Origin: Siniperca chuatsi
Taxonomy: Eukaryota > Chordata > Actinopteri > Centrarchiformes > Sinipercidae
Assembly: GCF_020085105.1 (NCBI RefSeq)
Contig: NC_058055.1
Coordinates: 29,269,372 to 29,333,371 of the forward strand
DNA length: 64,000 nucleotides
Reading direction: 5' to 3'
Both the position numbers and the translations under genes were made by a program. Below are positions 23,505 to 34,816 of the stretch, in pieces; position 1 is the stretch's first letter; each line of letters starts with the position of its first letter. A model generated the notes under the pieces. That model ran no database searches. It had not been told where the DNA came from and saw only the letters and a program-made list of their open reading frames with translations.

Positions 23505-25145
23505 AAAATTGAATCATTAAAGAAGCTCATGAAGTCGTTGCTACTGAGGGCTATAAGAATACATGGCTCAATAGAGCTGTGACTCTGTCAGCCTGGCTGC
23601 AGAGCTGAAAAGAAACCTGGGGTTGTTCTTATTTTCCTCTATTAATGATGAGTAGTAAGCAGCTCTGGCATTACGGAGGGCCTTCCTGTATCTTTTAAGA
23701 TTATCTTGCCAGACTAAACGAGATTCTTCCAGGTTCTTGGAACGCCATTTCCTTTCAAGATTTCAAGATGTTTGCTTTAATTTGTGGGAAAAGTGTCAGG
23801 TGTGTTGTGTGATAAAAGAGTATCAGCAAGAATGAAAGGAAAGGTGTTGAAGACGGTGGTGAAACCAGCGATGTTGGACAGCTTAGAGACAGCGGCGCTG
23901 AAGGAAAGACAAGAGGCAGAGCTGGAGGCAGCAGAGCTGAAGATGCTGAGGTTCTCTTTGGGAGGGACGAGGACGGACAGGATCAGGAACGAGGACATCA
24001 GAAGGACAGCTCATGTTAGATGTTTCGGAGATAAAGTCAGAGAGGCCAGATTGAGGTGGTTTGGACGTGTTCAGAGGAGAGACTGTGAATATATTGGTAG
24101 AAGGATGCTGAGGCTGGAGCTGCCAGGCAGGAGGTCTAGAGGAAGACCAGAGAGGAGGTTTATGGATGTAGTGAGAGAGGACATGAAGTTAACTGGTGTG
24201 AGTGAAGAGGACGCAGAGGACAGGGTTAGATGGAGGCACATGATTCGCTGTGGCGACCCCTGAAAGGGAACAGCTGAAAGGAAAAGAAGAAGACCATGGA
24301 GCTAACCTTCTTTGTTTTATTATCTTCTTTTTTAGAGAAGCAATAGAGTCAAATGTTGTTTGCAGTGAGCCTGCAGCACTATCAACTAGATGGTCAATTT
24401 GGGAGGGGCTGCGATTTGCACAGAAGACCTCTGTTATTTTGAGACATAACATTGAATTAAATGCAGATGGGATCGCTTCCTTAAATTTAGCCACAGCAAT
24501 ATCAGATAGACATCTAGACCAGGAGTTTTTGTGTTTTATACTCTCATATTAAATCGTTCACTAGTACAGCTTTAGATGACAGTGATCTGATGTTTAAGAG
24601 TCCACATTTAATTCTCCTATTTTGTTGTGCTATTTCAGTGTTTTTGTTTAGGTTTTTATGTACAAGTTTAATTTTATTAATTTAAGTGGTCGGGGGGCAA
24701 ACACCATCATTAAGGAGGTAGGTCCACTAATAAACTCGGTCAGACTTCTGGATATGAGAGATGCTCCATCCAAAGTAGGATAAATACTGTCTCTCCTAAT
24801 CAGACCAGGTCTTCACCAGAAAGTCCGGCACTTATCTCCAAAGCCGACATTGTTTGCTGGACACCACCTCGACAGCCAGCGGCGGCATGAAGACATGCGG
24901 CTAAACATGCCATCACCGGTCAGGTTTGGCAGGGACCCAGAGAAAACTACGGAGTCCGACATTGTCTTTGCATATGTACACACCGACTCAACATTAACTC
25001 TAGTGACCTCCGACTAGCGTAATCGGGAGTCGATACCACTGACGTGAAAGGATTCCAGCATTACACTATTAAAATCGTTTTCTTCCATATCTGCAGGAAC
25101 ATTGCCTTCTGCCTGTGGTTGTTCTAGCCAGTTAATTTTGGACTG
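23505..25145 (-). mobile_element. L2-like LINE, split by a nested element
   Basis: Minus-strand pieces 25145-24291 and 23788-23505 flank a foreign insert. The frame near 24494 reads FKEAIPSAFNSMLCL and IDHLVDSAAGSLQTTFDSI, matching 62260-62410 of the L2 copy at the right end. The 23788 side resumes with the equivalent of 62450-62530. It lacks the RT core. 25145-26260 shows no recognisable feature. Confidence 0.8.
23789..24290 (+). mobile_element. Non-LTR (RTE-like) ORF C-terminus, nested in L2
   Basis: The plus frame from 23784 encodes LRWFGRVQRRDCEYIGRRML, then GRPERRFMDVVREDM and WRHMIRCGDP, followed by a 3' tail with GAAAGGGAACAGCTGAAAGG. This C-terminal signature is widespread in animal non-LTR elements; I favour the RTE clade. 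The copy is strongly 5' truncated. Confidence 0.72.
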
Positions 25146-26274
25146 AATGTTTTCATTTTGGAGCGGTGAGGGGCCGCACCTCTCTTAGTCCAACTGTCTG
25201 TGGAGGCGGGCATACAAAAAATGCGGTATAAGTATAATCTGTAGTTCGAACAACAGCCCTAGAGCCGGCTTTTGTCGGCAAATGAACGGGGAGTTCTGGG
25301 TGCAGGCAACATGGAGGGAAGTTAAACATTGTTCATTTGCATATACTACCAACACTGTATTGATACAAAGCTGGTTAAAATAATAAAGTTTCCCTTTAAT
25401 TATTGCACACATGTAGAGCTTCTTTGTCCTTTTCCTTTTCTCAACAGTGTTCTGAGTATATTCAACATTAATATCAGTATTCATACAGTGCTTTGACAAT
25501 AATCTATCATTTAATTATTAAATATGAATAAAAACTAGCAGCAGGGTCGAACTCCGCTCAACTTTTACTGACAACATTGGTCAAGGAACCGCGTCAGCCA
25601 ATCGGATTTGTGAAAGCTGTCATTCCTGTTAGATGAGTTGGTAAAGTATGTGTGTGTTTAAAAAGATCCAACATGTATTTGTTCTCTTCCTGAGGTTTTA
25701 TCAGTGACAGGAACTGTTGAAAATGTGGTTAGCTAGTTAGTGACCAGAGCAGAAACACAGACGCTTTGTGTCTGATTCATGTCCAAGTCAAATAGTTGCT
25801 TCTTACAATAAAATGCTCAAATGTTGCTGTCATTTTGTTTCTCAGGTTTGTGGTTCAAAAGTTATTTGGTAAAATATAACATTTTCTGTTTAGCGCCACC
25901 ATGTGTTCAGTTGGTGTGGTTTCCATTGTCTCGGTAACAGGTAATTTTTTAAAATGACATTGTAAGAAAAAGGATACAAAGCTGTTGAATGAGATTAAAC
26001 TCATGTAAAAAGCAGAGCTGTGCGCAAAATCAAACTCATCAACTGAACCTTATTTTCTAAATGTTTGAACTTAAAGGGAACTGTTTTAGACAAAATGCAA
26101 GAACAATGAGATAAAAATAATCTTTATCTTTGCATCTAAACTAAAGAGTCAGCTGAGGCTTTAAAGCACATAAAGTTAAGTGATTGTTCCATTCTTGGTT
26201 TTATCTAAAATCTGTTTTTACTACTGCACTACCACCTCAATATGAAATGAGAGGCACCTGAGCAAAATTTCAAG

Positions 26275-26485
26275 TGTCATAGCAAAGGGTCTGAATACTT
26301 GTCAATGTGATATTTAATTTTTTTCTTTTTAGTACATTTGCTAAAATTGCTTTGTCATTATGGGGTATTCCGTGTAGATTGATGGGGGAGAAAATGAATT
26401 TATTTGATTTTAGCAAAAGGCTACAACATAACAAAATGTGAAAAAGTAAAGGGGACTGAATACTTCCTGAATGTACTGTATTTAT
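26275..26485. mobile_element. Tc1/mariner-type terminal fragment
   Basis: It contains TTGTCATTATGGGGTATTCC, GTGTAGATTGATGGGGGAGA and a terminus near GGGGACTGAATACTTCCTGA then ATGTACTGTA, typical of Tc1-like ends in fish. No transposase ORF is present. Confidence 0.75.
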
Positions 26486-26519
26486 GTTCAAAGGCAGATG
26501 CTAATCTGCTTGTGGAGAC

Positions 26520-27100
26520 TTTAAAGGTGCATTGTAGAGTGCAGCCACCTGTTCAAACTCCAAACAAATAGGGGGCAGCATATCACCAGAGTACCCGCTA
26601 ACTGCTGCCAACTGTAGCTGCCGTTAGCTAGTTAGCTCAGTTAGCCATGCAGCTAGTGGTCCTATTGCTCTCTGACTCTGCCCAGACCGGGAGGTCAGAG
26701 CACTGGGGAGTGTTGGTGTTTACACCACTAGCACAGGAGCTTTGGACCGGTGGTCGGAGGAGGTTTTAAGGCCCGGGGCGGGGGGGCCTTACAAGGAATG
26801 CTGGAGTGGAGTGGGCAAGGGGGGGCCGATGGAGACACGGCAGGTTCAGGAGAGGCATGAAGCAGGAGAGGAGCGAGAGGGAGGTCGGGCATCAGTCCGT
26901 GCCCACCTCTGGAAGCCTGAGCGGGGTCAGCCCTGGGGTGCCAGGAGCCAAACCCAGCAAGAAAACCACCTTGGTGTTGTTGAACTAAGGGCAGACTGGA
27001 TGTAACCTTGACTCACTATTGCATCTTGAGGTACAAAGTGTTATTATAAGACAGGATGGGCTGGGGCAAGCTGGTTAGCATGGTAACTTCAGTAAGTAAG
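26520..27100. other. Intergenic segment, probable non-autonomous repeat
   Basis: G/A-rich with repeated GTTAGCTAGTTAGCTCAGTTAG motifs. Two short frames have no recognisable domain. No gene was seen. Confidence 0.3.
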
Positions 27101-29465
27101 TTGTAAGCTTTATTTATATAGCACTTACTGCTATAGCTTCATAGTTAATAAAATTCATAATGGTACAGCATGAAAACACACTCGACAAGAAAAGCAATAT
27201 AACAAGCAAAGCAACTCAGAAATGCATAATAGTACACAGCATAATACAGCAAGTGAAAACTACAATTTATCAAACGAAAACAGATACTCAATGATAAAAG
27301 CAATAATCCAAACAAAACAAAATTAAAAGAGAAATTAAACCAATAGGAATTGCAAGCAGTGAACTTATATAAATGCCAGCCTATACAAGTGGGTTTTTAA
27401 AAGCACGATGCCCCTTTGTTTTTAGCCTGGACTGTGGGACATTTAAGAGCAACTGGTCCACAGATCTTAGTAATCTTGGTGGTGGTCAAATTCAGATTTT
27501 GATCCACCACAAAACCAAGATTTCTAGCAGATGGTTTTATATTCCCTGCTAAATGCCCGAGCAATGGACTAATACTCTTTGACCAAGATTTCTGTTTTGT
27601 CTGTATTCAGGCAACAATCTTAACCTGACGAATAATATGACCAAGGGGGAGAATATACGAGCTGAACAAGATGGGACCAAGGATTGAACCTTGTGGAACC
27701 CCATATGACATATGAGCCAACGATGAGACAAAATCATCAATAGTCACCCTGAAAGATCTCTCTGTAAGATATGAGGAAAACCATCTAAGGGCAGTTCCAT
27801 CTATGCCAACCCAGTGCTTTAGTCTATCCAGCAAGTGGGTATGATCGATGGTGTCTAAGGTGGCAGACAAGTCTAACAATACTAAAATGGAGTGATGGCC
27901 AGAATATCGTTAGTGACTTACAGTAGTAAGCAATACTTTGCAGCTGGTGAAAACCAGATTGAAATGGGTCAAGAATGTTATTAGCTTCAGCTTTTTTCAG
28001 TAGTTTAGCAACAGCCTTTTCAATGATTTTTGAGACAAAGACTTATTTAGATTGGTCTGGAATTATGAGGGAGTGTTGGATCAAAGCCAGGTTTCTTTAA
28101 AAGTGGCTGAATACAGGCTTTGAAATAGTCTGGAAACAAACCGGAGGACAGAGATTCATTTACAATAGAGAGAAGACAAGGGGCAGTGATTTCTAATACC
28201 TCTTTCAAGGCCACAGGAGGATAAGTGCATGTGTGACACAATATCAAGCAGATTATCACATGTATCGGGATAAATTCACATACAATGTGGGGGAGGTATC
28301 TGGAGAATTTATACTTGAGGCAGGGGGGCGTTATAGAGGCTTTAATACCCTTTTTGTTGTTATGATGTTTGTAAAATACTTACGTCTCTCTTTTTTGATT
28401 AAGAAATTATAGGCAGACAATAACTCTCATATTAAGGAGGTGGACTAGTCTGTCTTTCTTCCACCTTCGTTCTGCTCTTCTACATTCTCTTTGTAGTTGG
28501 CGATTATCATCACATGCCAAGGTGATGGATTTGACTGGCGCTTTGACCTTGCCCTAATGGGAGCAATGTAATTTAAAACTGATGAACATTAAACATTGAA
28601 CTGATCAACCAGGTCATTTACACCATGAAACTTAGTTAAGATGCTACACTGGGCAGAGAAAACAGGAAAAATTATCAGCAGATTTCTCATTAAAGATGCA
28701 AGAGTGAACTGTATGTTTTGGGGAGGGAGCAGCTACTAGAAGGAAAATATTGAACATGACAGTTTTGTGATCAGAGACAAATTCTTTCAAGGTGAGGGAG
28801 TTAACAGATAAAACCATAGTAAAAACTAAAGCAAGAGTCTATTTTTGTTCATGTGTGGGATGTGATACATGCTGTTTTAGGTTAAAAGATTCACAAATAC
28901 TTAAAAATTCTGAAGCAAAGCAATTAGTAGGGCTGTCCACATGGATATTAAAATCTCCAATCAATAAGATTTTGTCACAGATTAAATAAAAGCCTATTGT
29001 CATTTGTGCCAACGTGCACAATAATAGTGAGGGCAGTCAGGTGGCAGTCAATGAGGAAAGGGACAAGGTCAATAATGTCCAGTATTTTCGCACATGGTAG
29101 ACAGTGGGTGATTCCATTTGGGACTTCAAATATAATTATGGAATCACCAACCAACTGTAGATGGAGAGAATGGCCGGGCCGAAGTGGGGGGCTGTACTGA
29201 CTGTGACATCATCTGTGTTGCTGACCACAGGTAACCTCAACATCAGGTGGGGGTTTCCCGTGATGAGCAACGGAGGCAGCAGCGAAAACATGGCCTGCAT
29301 CGTGTGCAAATGGTTTAGCGGCAGGGGCTTGCAACCGTAGGTGCTTGCCCTCTGGAGATATGGGCAAGTGGGTCGGCGAGTTAGAGCTTGGAGCCGAACA
29401 TTTCTTGAACTGTGAGTTGAAACTGGGCCACACAAACTTTCCACCTATCAAATTATAGTACACTC
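27100..29465 (-). mobile_element. Degenerate LINE (non-LTR retrotransposon), near full-length order
   Basis: In minus-strand order: an endonuclease-end frame with ILLIGDFNIHVDSPTN (29021-28839); a linker and RT fingers with FKACIQPLLKKPGFDP (28259-28047); and an RT palm with LDLSATLDTIDHTHLLDRL and SYGVPQGSILGPILF (27879-27607). A 3' UTR beginning near 27400 contains TATTTATATAGCACTTACTG. Many frameshifts and deletions make it inactive. The 29463-29136 frame upstream may be the 5' part. Confidence 0.85.
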
Positions 29466-29804
29466 ATCTCACTAATGTAGGAGGCGCTGTCACTTCCTGT
29501 GGTAACCACACAAGAACCAGCAAACACAGAGGAGAGAGATTCTGTATATTGAATTTCACAGTAAATATTTCATTATGAATACAAACTTTTCATTTACATC
29601 TGTATAGGTCAAATAAAAGAGTCTGAAAGAAACACCAGTTTTAAAAGCAGTTCATTAGTAAACTCCACATAAATTTCACCTGAGTTCATCTGCAGGAAAA
29701 TACACAATGTTAGAAATATTTATCTGAGATCTGAACTCAGAGCTGCTGTAAAGACAGAAAGATATCGGTCCAACTGTCTTCTTCTGCTCTTCTTCTTCTC
29801 CTCC

Positions 29805-29858
29805 TCAGAAGACAGTGATCTGTTCTTCCTCCTCCGCTCTCTCCTTTACCTCAGGTGT
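29805..29858 (-). CDS. Candidate terminal coding exon (17 codons plus stop)
   Basis: After a CTCTGCAG acceptor the minus strand reads TPEVKERAEEEEQITVF then TGA. It opens in phase 0, which would let it follow the RhoGAP exon ending at 32593. I do not recognise the sequence as part of any ARAP protein, so it may instead be a chance frame or belong to another gene. 29470-29800 holds nothing else recognisable. Confidence 0.3.
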   Translation of the reverse strand, partial: TPEVKERAEEEEQITVF

Positions 29859-29874
29859 CTGCAGAGAAACAAAT

Positions 29875-32153
29875 CGTATGGTTACATTGTAACCTTGGTT
29901 CTGTGAGTGAAGAGACTATCTCTCCATTCTGTTACATATTTATATGTTCGGATGATCCCCCTGCTTGTCAGGGTACATGGATATTTCTTTAAGACACACT
30001 GGCTTGCCCGGTCACGCCCTGCAGTTTACCTATAAAGCACCTGTGCTGGCGTGGAATCACTGATAGTTTGATCGACATGTGTCGAGCGGCCTAAAAGCTG
30101 GAGAGATAGTATCTTCACTCCGAGAACGTATGATTACAATGTAACCATATGCTCTCTATCATCTCAAGACTATCTCTCCACTTCATTACATATTTCATAT
30201 GTACTGGGTAACTCTTTAAGACACCCCATGAGGAGACGGTGCAGCCCACAAGCCCAATACACCAATATGCAACAAACAAACGTTTTACAAATGAACAGAG
30301 TGGCCACTCAGATCAACCCGCAAGTCGCTAGCTGACCAAGTGAGACAAATGGTGGGAAATAGGCATGACCCAGTTGAGTCACACCCAGCACCCGCTCCCT
30401 GATCGAGAGACTGGCTGCTACTTCCCCGCCTCCAGCTGGAATGGAAGAACAGCAGGATGTCCTGGGCTGTTGCTGAGTAGGGATCCGCCTGGTGAGCCCC
30501 AGACCAAGTGGTAAATATGGTATGAGTAAGCAGCCCTAGAGGATGCTGCCCCAGCCTCCTGCATAGTCCTCACTACAGGCTCTGGCAAACCTAGAGCCTG
30601 TAGTGTGTCCATCTCAGGGGCCAGGCCACCAATCTGAGCCTCAATGGGAAGGGGTGGAACAGGGTCATCTGAGACAGCAGGTCTGAGAGTGGGAGCTCTC
30701 ATGGCATATTGTCCAAGAGAGGCAGAATCGCTGAAAACCATGGCATGTGGCAAAAAGAGGATCCACCTAAATCAGCCTCACTGCTTCCACCTGAATCCTT
30801 AGCTGAGCAGCTGATACTGTGCTGTTGGTCCTGACAATGACATGGTGAGCTCTCAATCTCAGCAAGACCCGAGGAGTGTGAGGCGAACAGCTCCCAACTC
30901 CAGGACTTTTATGTGTTGGGCCACCCAATGACTGGTCCATTGTTCGTTGACCCCACAGTCTTCGTGGACAGCGCCCCAGCCTACTGAGGATGTGTCTGAG
31001 AAGACCAGCTGGCGATAGACCACTGGTCCTAGAGCACTCCACTTTTCTACGTTGGCTGAGTCCCTCCACCAGCTGAGGGCTCTGTGAAGTCCCAAACCAC
31101 TACCTGGGACCCCTGTGGACACAAGGCCAAGCTCAGCAAGCACCACTGGATAGGTCGCATGTACAGGAGGGCAAGAGGGATAACTTGCACCATGGTTGCC
31201 ATTAGGCCCATGAGATGAAGGCAGAGCCCCCAGATGACCCGAGAATGCATCTGGAAGTGGTCAAGGCAGGCTTTGAAGGCCTGCTGCCCCTCTGCAGTTA
31301 GTACAATGGTCATCCTCCTGGAATCCAGAACCATGCCCAGAAATGTTGTCACTTGGGAAGGCTGGTCCTATCCTCCTGTTAGCCAATCTGTCAGAACTCA
31401 TCATGCCCACTGAAATGTTGCTGGCAACTGCAAGCAATACACTTCAGGGGCGCTCATCTCACCCCTAGATATATTGCCTTGACTGGGCTGGGGTAGAGGT
31501 TTCTCACCCGGTGTACACCAACTCAGCACGGGTCCCACAAGCAATTCACTGGTATAAGGAATCACAGTATCAGGGAGTCTCATGGGTGCAAGGACTGCAT
31601 GCAGTAGTCATGGGTCATCGCGAACACAACCCATGGGTCCGCCCCCAAAGCCAACCATGCTGCCTTGCTCTTTAATGGGCTAACAGGGGAGGCTGGCTGG
31701 CCAAGGTTTGAGATTAGTTGTGGGGGGGTTGCTTTGAAGACCTCTGAGCTATAGTAGCTGATCCTCCTTCTCTCCCTTGCCAGTGCCCATACTAGGACTT
31801 CTGGTGTTGGTTGAGGTACAGATGCTCTTGTCCGCCTTGAGCCCCTGGTGTGCCTAGAAAGGCTACCTGACACCTCTTGTGCACAGCGGCACTCTGGCGT
31901 CTAACCACGTCGAGTTTACCCGTAGACAGATGCCCAACTGCTGTATAACAGGTAAGTGGATTCAATGCTGTAACCTACACACACAAACACACTCTTTTGC
32001 TCTTTTCTTTCAAAATCACAACATGGATTGTGACACACTGCACCCTGACTCCGATAGAGATCAAACTATCAGTGATTCCACACCAGCACAGGTGCTTTAT
32101 AGGTAAACCATAGGGCGTGACCGGGCAAGCCAGTGTGTCTTAAAGAAATATCC
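29875..32153 (-). mobile_element. DIRS1-like retrotransposon with inverted termini
   Basis: Minus-strand frames give RT/RNase H text (TTFLGMVLDSRRMTIVLTAE, LHLMGLMATMVQVIPLALL, FSDTSSVGWGAVHED). Downstream is the N-terminal part of a tyrosine recombinase (MDTLQALGLPEPVVRTMQEA, ASSRAAYSYHIYHL). Inverted repeats lie at 29979-30073 and 32059-32153. The outer left segment 29875-29925 is complementary to 30100-30151, matching the internal complementary region unique to DIRS elements. ORFs are broken, the recombinase catalytic part is missing and the right terminus is shortened. It sits in the interval after the last clear ARAP exon, in the same orientation as that gene. Confidence 0.87.
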
Positions 32154-32592
32154 CTTTGAAAACATTCATAGAAACAGTGAGAACTTACATGGATTATATA
32201 CGAATTATAGTGTATTACGTTTTGTTAGTATAAGTACAAAAAGTGAATGAGAACAGTCCTTGGTATAGGTCTGAACCTCTAAATATATCCAGTAGTTTGA
32301 GTATTTCAGGCCGCAGAGTGCAGGACACACTAACATAATATGAGGGTATTGAATGGGAGTAAAGCAATATGCTTCATCATCCTCTCAAAATATGAAGCTG
32401 TAGGCGACATAAAGATAACATAACGAGTCGCGTCAAGTTGCGTCAAGTTGTCCGCATGTGAAGAACCGAGGACCGCTCTCTGACCAGTGAAAACAAACAG
32501 CAGCAGTCTGAGGTTTGTATATAAAACACTACAGCAGGTTTACAGGTGTGTTACAGGTAGAACAGTCAGTGTGTGTTGTGTGACATATTTAC

Positions 32593-33951
32593 CAAAAACA
32601 GAAGTGTGTGGTGAATGATGAACTCTCTGGTGAGTCTGAGCAGATCCTGGTTCAGAGTCTGAAATAGAGTTGGGACCAGAACCAGAGCCAGATTCTGAGC
32701 CGACATCCTGTTCACCTGAGAGAGCACCTGGACCCTGGGGGGGGGGGGTAAACAGGTTAACACTGAAATTATCAAAATCCCCACAGCAGAACTCCACCCA
32801 ACAGAGAACGTTTGATTTATAACAGTTCAATGATAAGTTATGTAAATTTTACTCCCTTATTTAATGGTCTAAGTGTTATTTTTCCACACTGTCTGGCATG
32901 TAGCTCTGGTGTAGAATACGAAATCCCTTTTATTTTTTAATTGTTTTCTGTCCAAAAAGTGCCATTTTTAATATATTTGATCTAAAACACATCAGAATCA
33001 GCCAGAAAAAAATGTGTAATATGTGTGTGATGGTACAACCTAAATTCCACTTCATTAAACTCAATTAAATCCCAAAATCCCAGAAATATGACAGAGGACA
33101 CGGCATGGTGACTGCAGCCTGTAGCGCCGTCAAACTTTGTTTTTAATTTGTTATTTTTTTGCCTTTATTACTAAAGCACGTATTAACTATGACAGAGATA
33201 CATTCATCAGCATCGGAAAAGGAAGCGCAGAGATTTTATTAAGTGCAGCGGACCTTGAGGCAATCACTGCCATAACTTTTTTCCGACCACCCAGCCAGAC
33301 CAAACATCATAGCAAGCAGTGCGATCACGCCAGGGAGAGGGGGAAGAGAGCCGGGATAACCCAGCTTGGACCTAAGGCTGCTCCACTACCCAGCCTACTT
33401 CTGGCTAATGTCCGGAAAATAAAATGGATGAAATAAAACTTGGCTCCACTACAACGTTCCAGATCAAACTATTGCCAACAGAACACAAGACCTTAAAGAC
33501 CATTTACATCAATGATGCTTGGTGCTCAAACATAGTCAAACTGATGGACAATGTTCCGCAGATGTTGAGCTTTTAATGTTAAAGAGTAACTAAACCCCAA
33601 AGTTTTGGCTGAAGTGCCTCTACCCTGGAAAGGAAAAAAATGCCTATAGAAGGCCCAGACCAGACATATTTATAATACAATATGTAGAATTCAAATACTT
33701 CGCTGTAAACTTTCTGTTATGCTGGTTTTGCACATTACCATACCACTACCTTTGAATAGTATATAAGTAACTGTATATATTGTTTTAATTTTAATTCTAC
33801 TCTAAAATATTTGTATATATGTTCTGTGTTAGTAGTATTAAGGGGGCTACCACTTTAATTTGAGTGTACAGCCCTGTGTTGTAGAATGACAAACCTCTGT
33901 GTTGCTCACTGACTCCATCCTCTGGACAAAGGCCGTTACTACAAGAACAAC

Positions 33952-33995
<44 letters not shown>

Positions 33996-34816
33996 TTACA
34001 TGTAGAAGTGTCCAAACAGCGCATTCAATGTTGCTCGGTTATCGTCAGGAAGTTGCCGTAGCAACCGTCGGTAGGCTGAAAACCTGGAGCGTTCATCTGA
34101 AATCACTGAGAGAGAAAAGGTACTGTTAGAGTGAGTACTACTGTAGTATTACTACTACCTGATACTGCTACTACTGCTGATGTTGCTATTACCATAACGC
34201 TTACACAGATACTGACCTGCAGGTACTATTAGTACATATATTTTGTAGTAAAAGTACATATACTACAAGTACTTGAACTACAGTACTGTGTACTAACCTG
34301 CAGCTTGCAGCCACTGCTGTCGGACTCTGTCAGGGATCAAACTCTCCTGCTGGCGGACATATTGTTTGAGGGCGGAGCCAGCATCCAACACACCCTGCTC
34401 GTCACTCTCCAGAGGGGCGGAGCTAGGTGATGTCATCAGAGCCTCCACCAATCGGGTGACTTTGACAGCGAGACCACAGCGCCGGTACACGCCCTCCACC
34501 TTCAGACCTGAAAGAGAGACAGACAGTCTTGGTGTAAATGTATAAATAATAAAATAATAAATATATATTATACTGTATATTATGTATAAATATAAACTGA
34601 CCATAGGTTGTGATGTGGGAGATGCAGCGTTCGATGGCCGGTGGAACTGAACCCGTCGACCCCACATCCATCACCGGGTACAGAGACTGACGAGCTGAGC
34701 TGTGGCTGGCTGCAGGGGGACGCTGTGGAGCTGCTCTCTGATTGGTCAGAGCTCTCTGCAGGTGGTTGAACCAGGACTGACAACTGTGCTGCTCCTCGAA
34801 ACGCAACGACACACTT
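32593..34816 (-). CDS. arap3: arap3 RhoGAP domain exons
   Basis: Exons 34816-34602, 34507-34298, 34096-34000 and 32734-32593. They contain VPPAIERCISHITTYG, then GVYRRCG with the catalytic arginine, then LLRQLPDDNRATLNALFGHF and NRMSAQNLALVLVPTLFQT. The usual V-F-G-P before the last helix reads V-L-V-P, a substitution at a well-conserved glycine. The last exon ends in phase 0 at a GTAAAT donor, so more coding sequence must follow. Confidence 0.9.

Noticed and set aside
26742-27005. 87-codon plus-strand ORF (Gly/Glu/Arg rich)
   Set aside because: No recognisable domain, G-rich repeat-like sequence and no splice partners.
33893-33943. Candidate ARAP exon after a TTGTAG acceptor
   Set aside because: It fits no RhoGAP sequence, whereas 32734-32593 continues the domain exactly in phase from 34000.
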